A DNA stretch of 7,166 bases. It comes from Bacteriovoracaceae bacterium UBA2394 (GTDB lineage: Bacteria; Bdellovibrionota; UBA2394). Position 1 is the stretch's first letter. Each line of letters begins with the position of its first letter. Positions 5,798-7,166 of this stretch are shown piece after piece. The stretch is taken from positions 7,100-14,265 of the forward strand of contig DDSI01000176.1 of the NCBI GenBank assembly GCA_002343335.1, written 5' to 3'. Under the pieces are notes generated by a model. It did no database searches and was not told the origin of the DNA. It saw only the letters and a list, made by a program, of their open reading frames with translations. Position numbers and translations under genes: made by a program.

Positions 5798-6922
5798 ATG
5801 GTTGCAGGTTCAAAATCAGGTGAAGGTTTAGAAGACGTCGTCGCTGCAACGTCGAGTATTTGCAGCATTGAAGATGGAGTGCTCCGATACCGAGGGATTG
5901 ATATTCATGAACTCGCGACGAGCGCGAATTTCCACGAGGTGGTGTATCTCCTTTGGAATGGCTCATTGCCCAATAAAGCGGAGTTACAAGCGCTCAATCA
6001 AACCCTCGACCAAAATATGGAATTGCCGGATGCGGTATTGAAGCATCTGAAGACTTTTCCGAAGACTGCTAATTTTATGGACGTCCTTCGAACGGCCGTA
6101 TCGATGATGGGATGTTATGATCCTCAGACGGCTGACAATTCGATGGATGCCAATAAAGCGAAGTCCATTCGCTTAATGGCCCAAACGCCCACCTTGATTG
6201 CAGCTTGGGAGCACATTCGAAATCATAAAGAGCCCATTCATCCCAAGAAGGGCCTCAGCATCGCTGCCAATTTTCTCTATATGTTACGCGGCAAAGAAGC
6301 CTCGGCCTTGGAAGTTCGCGCGTTTGATCAAGCGTTGGTATTGCATGCGGATCATGAATTCAATGCCTCTACATTTTGCGCACGGGTAACCGCCTCCACA
6401 TTGACGGACATGCACTCGGCTATTACGTCGGCGATTGGAACACTGAAAGGCCCTCTCCATGGAGGGGCTAATCAAAAAGTGATGGAAACTCTCCTCACGA
6501 TCGGTGACGTGGCCAAAGTGGATAAATGGTTAGACGACGCTTTTGCCCGTAAAGAGCGCATCATGGGTTTCGGCCATCGCGTCTATAAAGATGGCGATCC
6601 CAGAGCCGTGGAGCTTCGAAAGATGTCGGAGCTGCTTGGGAAGGAAAAGGGTTCGACCAAATGGTACGACATGTCCGTCTTGGTGGAAAAGTACGTGAAG
6701 GATAAGAAATCACTTCTTCCGAACGTGGATTTCTACAGCGCGAGTGTTTATTACACGCTCGAAATTCCTTTCGACGTTTACACGCCCATTTTCGCGATCA
6801 GTCGGATGTCTGGATGGACGGCTCATGTGATGGAACAGCTTGGCAACAATCGTTTGATTCGTCCTCGGGCGGATTACACGGGCGTGAAGGAAGCGCATTA
6901 CGTCCCGATCGAGAAACGCTAA
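5798..6922 (+). CDS. gltA: Citrate synthase (short, about 374-residue type)
   Basis: The enzyme condenses acetyl-CoA and oxaloacetate to citrate in the TCA cycle. The N-terminus GLEDVVAATSSICSIEDG (10-27) followed by LRYRGIDIHELA (29-40) is typical of the short CitZ/PrpC-like proteins that lack the long N-terminal domain of E. coli GltA. Conserved sites are present: HADHEFNASTFCARV (183-197), the oxaloacetate-binding GPLHGGAN with H221, GFGHRVYKDGDPRA with H260 and R269, and the catalytic Asp in VDFYS (D311). The length is complete. The ATG at 5798 is chosen because an upstream in-frame ATG (5723) would add 25 residues that overlap mtgA and lie outside the family. Divergent from mtgA with 47 bp between starts; no clear promoter consensus seen there. 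A 2-methylcitrate synthase role (prpC) cannot be excluded from sequence, but no prp genes are in view. Confidence 0.93.
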   Translation: MVAGSKSGEGLEDVVAATSSICSIEDGVLRYRGIDIHELATSANFHEVVYLLWNGSLPNKAELQALNQTLDQNMELPDAVLKHLKTFPKTANFMDVLRTAVSMMGCYDPQTADNSMDANKAKSIRLMAQTPTLIAAWEHIRNHKEPIHPKKGLSIAANFLYMLRGKEASALEVRAFDQALVLHADHEFNASTFCARVTASTLTDMHSAITSAIGTLKGPLHGGANQKVMETLLTIGDVAKVDKWLDDAFARKERIMGFGHRVYKDGDPRAVELRKMSELLGKEKGSTKWYDMSVLVEKYVKDKKSLLPNVDFYSASVYYTLEIPFDVYTPIFAISRMSGWTAHVMEQLGNNRLIRPRADYTGVKEAHYVPIEKR

Positions 6923-6967
6923 TGTTTACGAACTAAGGTTCGCTCGCATTTCACTTCATGTTTTAGA

Positions 6968-7166
6968 TTATCGTTGTTTCAACGCTTCGGTAGCGACCAA
7001 GTTAATCCCGCAGGTTTCACCTGAAGAATTGTCATAGATCGTTCCCGACAATCGGAAAGAGCTGATCGCGCTTCGATCGCGTTCCAAATCACCGCCTACG
7101 GTGACGGAACCTTGATCGTAACGAGAGGGCTTCACATTGTAGGCTTGGAATTCCACGTCGTTTACG
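6968..7166 (-). CDS. Unrecognised protein, C-terminal 65 residues only
   Basis: The minus strand is open from the right window edge to a TAA at 6970-6968, giving 65 visible residues; the start lies outside the window. The GTG at 7156 is in frame but probably internal. The segment alternates short beta-like stretches (VEFQAYNV, GSVTVGGDL, SSFRLSGTIYDN) with charged turns and holds a single cysteine (in GETCGINLV), which suggests a beta-rich, possibly extracytoplasmic domain. I do not recognise a family. It is convergent with gltA, with 45 bp between the two stop codons. Support comes from the open frame, the stop placed just clear of gltA, and the protein-like composition. Confidence 0.55.
   Translation of the reverse strand, partial: VNDVEFQAYNVKPSRYDQGSVTVGGDLERDRSAISSFRLSGTIYDNSSGETCGINLVATEALKQR

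Noticed and set aside
5723..5966. Longer N-termini for gltA (ATG 5723) and mtgA (ATG 5966)
   Set aside because: Both extensions would make the divergent genes overlap and add residues outside their families; the shorter starts match expected lengths and the mtgA membrane anchor.
6929..6942. Small hairpin CGAAC-TAAG-GTTCG after gltA as a terminator
   Set aside because: Only five base pairs and no T-run follows; too weak to call.

Overview
This 7.2 kb window looks like an ordinary chromosomal segment of a Gram-negative (diderm) bacterium of roughly 50% GC. It contains two outer-membrane-type lipoproteins, a beta-barrel protein ending in phenylalanine, and a periplasm-facing peptidoglycan glycosyltransferase. 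The combination of an LpoB-type activator, a COG3014 lipoprotein, an exported protein with no recognisable family and few strong Shine-Dalgarno sites would fit a Bdellovibrionota/Oligoflexia-like or other deep proteobacterial lineage. That placement is inference only; no taxonomic marker is present.

Layout from left to right: the 5' part of ruvX (minus, cut by the left edge); divergent from it, with only 24 bp between the start codons, a two-gene lipoprotein unit, lpoB and a COG3014-family TPR lipoprotein (plus). A gene-free stretch of about 200 bp follows, dominated by a long imperfect inverted repeat. Next come a small outer-membrane beta-barrel protein (minus) and, divergent from it, a 502-residue exported protein of unknown function (plus, TTG start). 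That gene runs 42 bp tail-to-tail into a DUF309 gene (minus), which is coupled by an ATGA overlap to mtgA (minus). Divergent from mtgA is a complete citrate synthase gene (plus). The right edge cuts an unrecognised minus-strand gene of which only the 3' end is visible.

The clearest functional theme is the cell envelope. LpoB is known in enterobacteria to activate a class A penicillin-binding protein from the outer membrane. MtgA polymerises glycan strands at the inner membrane. The COG3014 lipoprotein, the beta-barrel and the 502-residue protein are all predicted to be exported. RuvX (rRNA processing or DNA repair) and citrate synthase (TCA cycle) are housekeeping genes.

I see no mobile element with a transposase, CRISPR array, tRNA, rRNA, phage gene, toxin-antitoxin pair or recognisable defence system. 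The features most worth a second look are the inverted repeat at 2272-2474, the unknown exported protein, and the tight coupling of DUF309 to mtgA.
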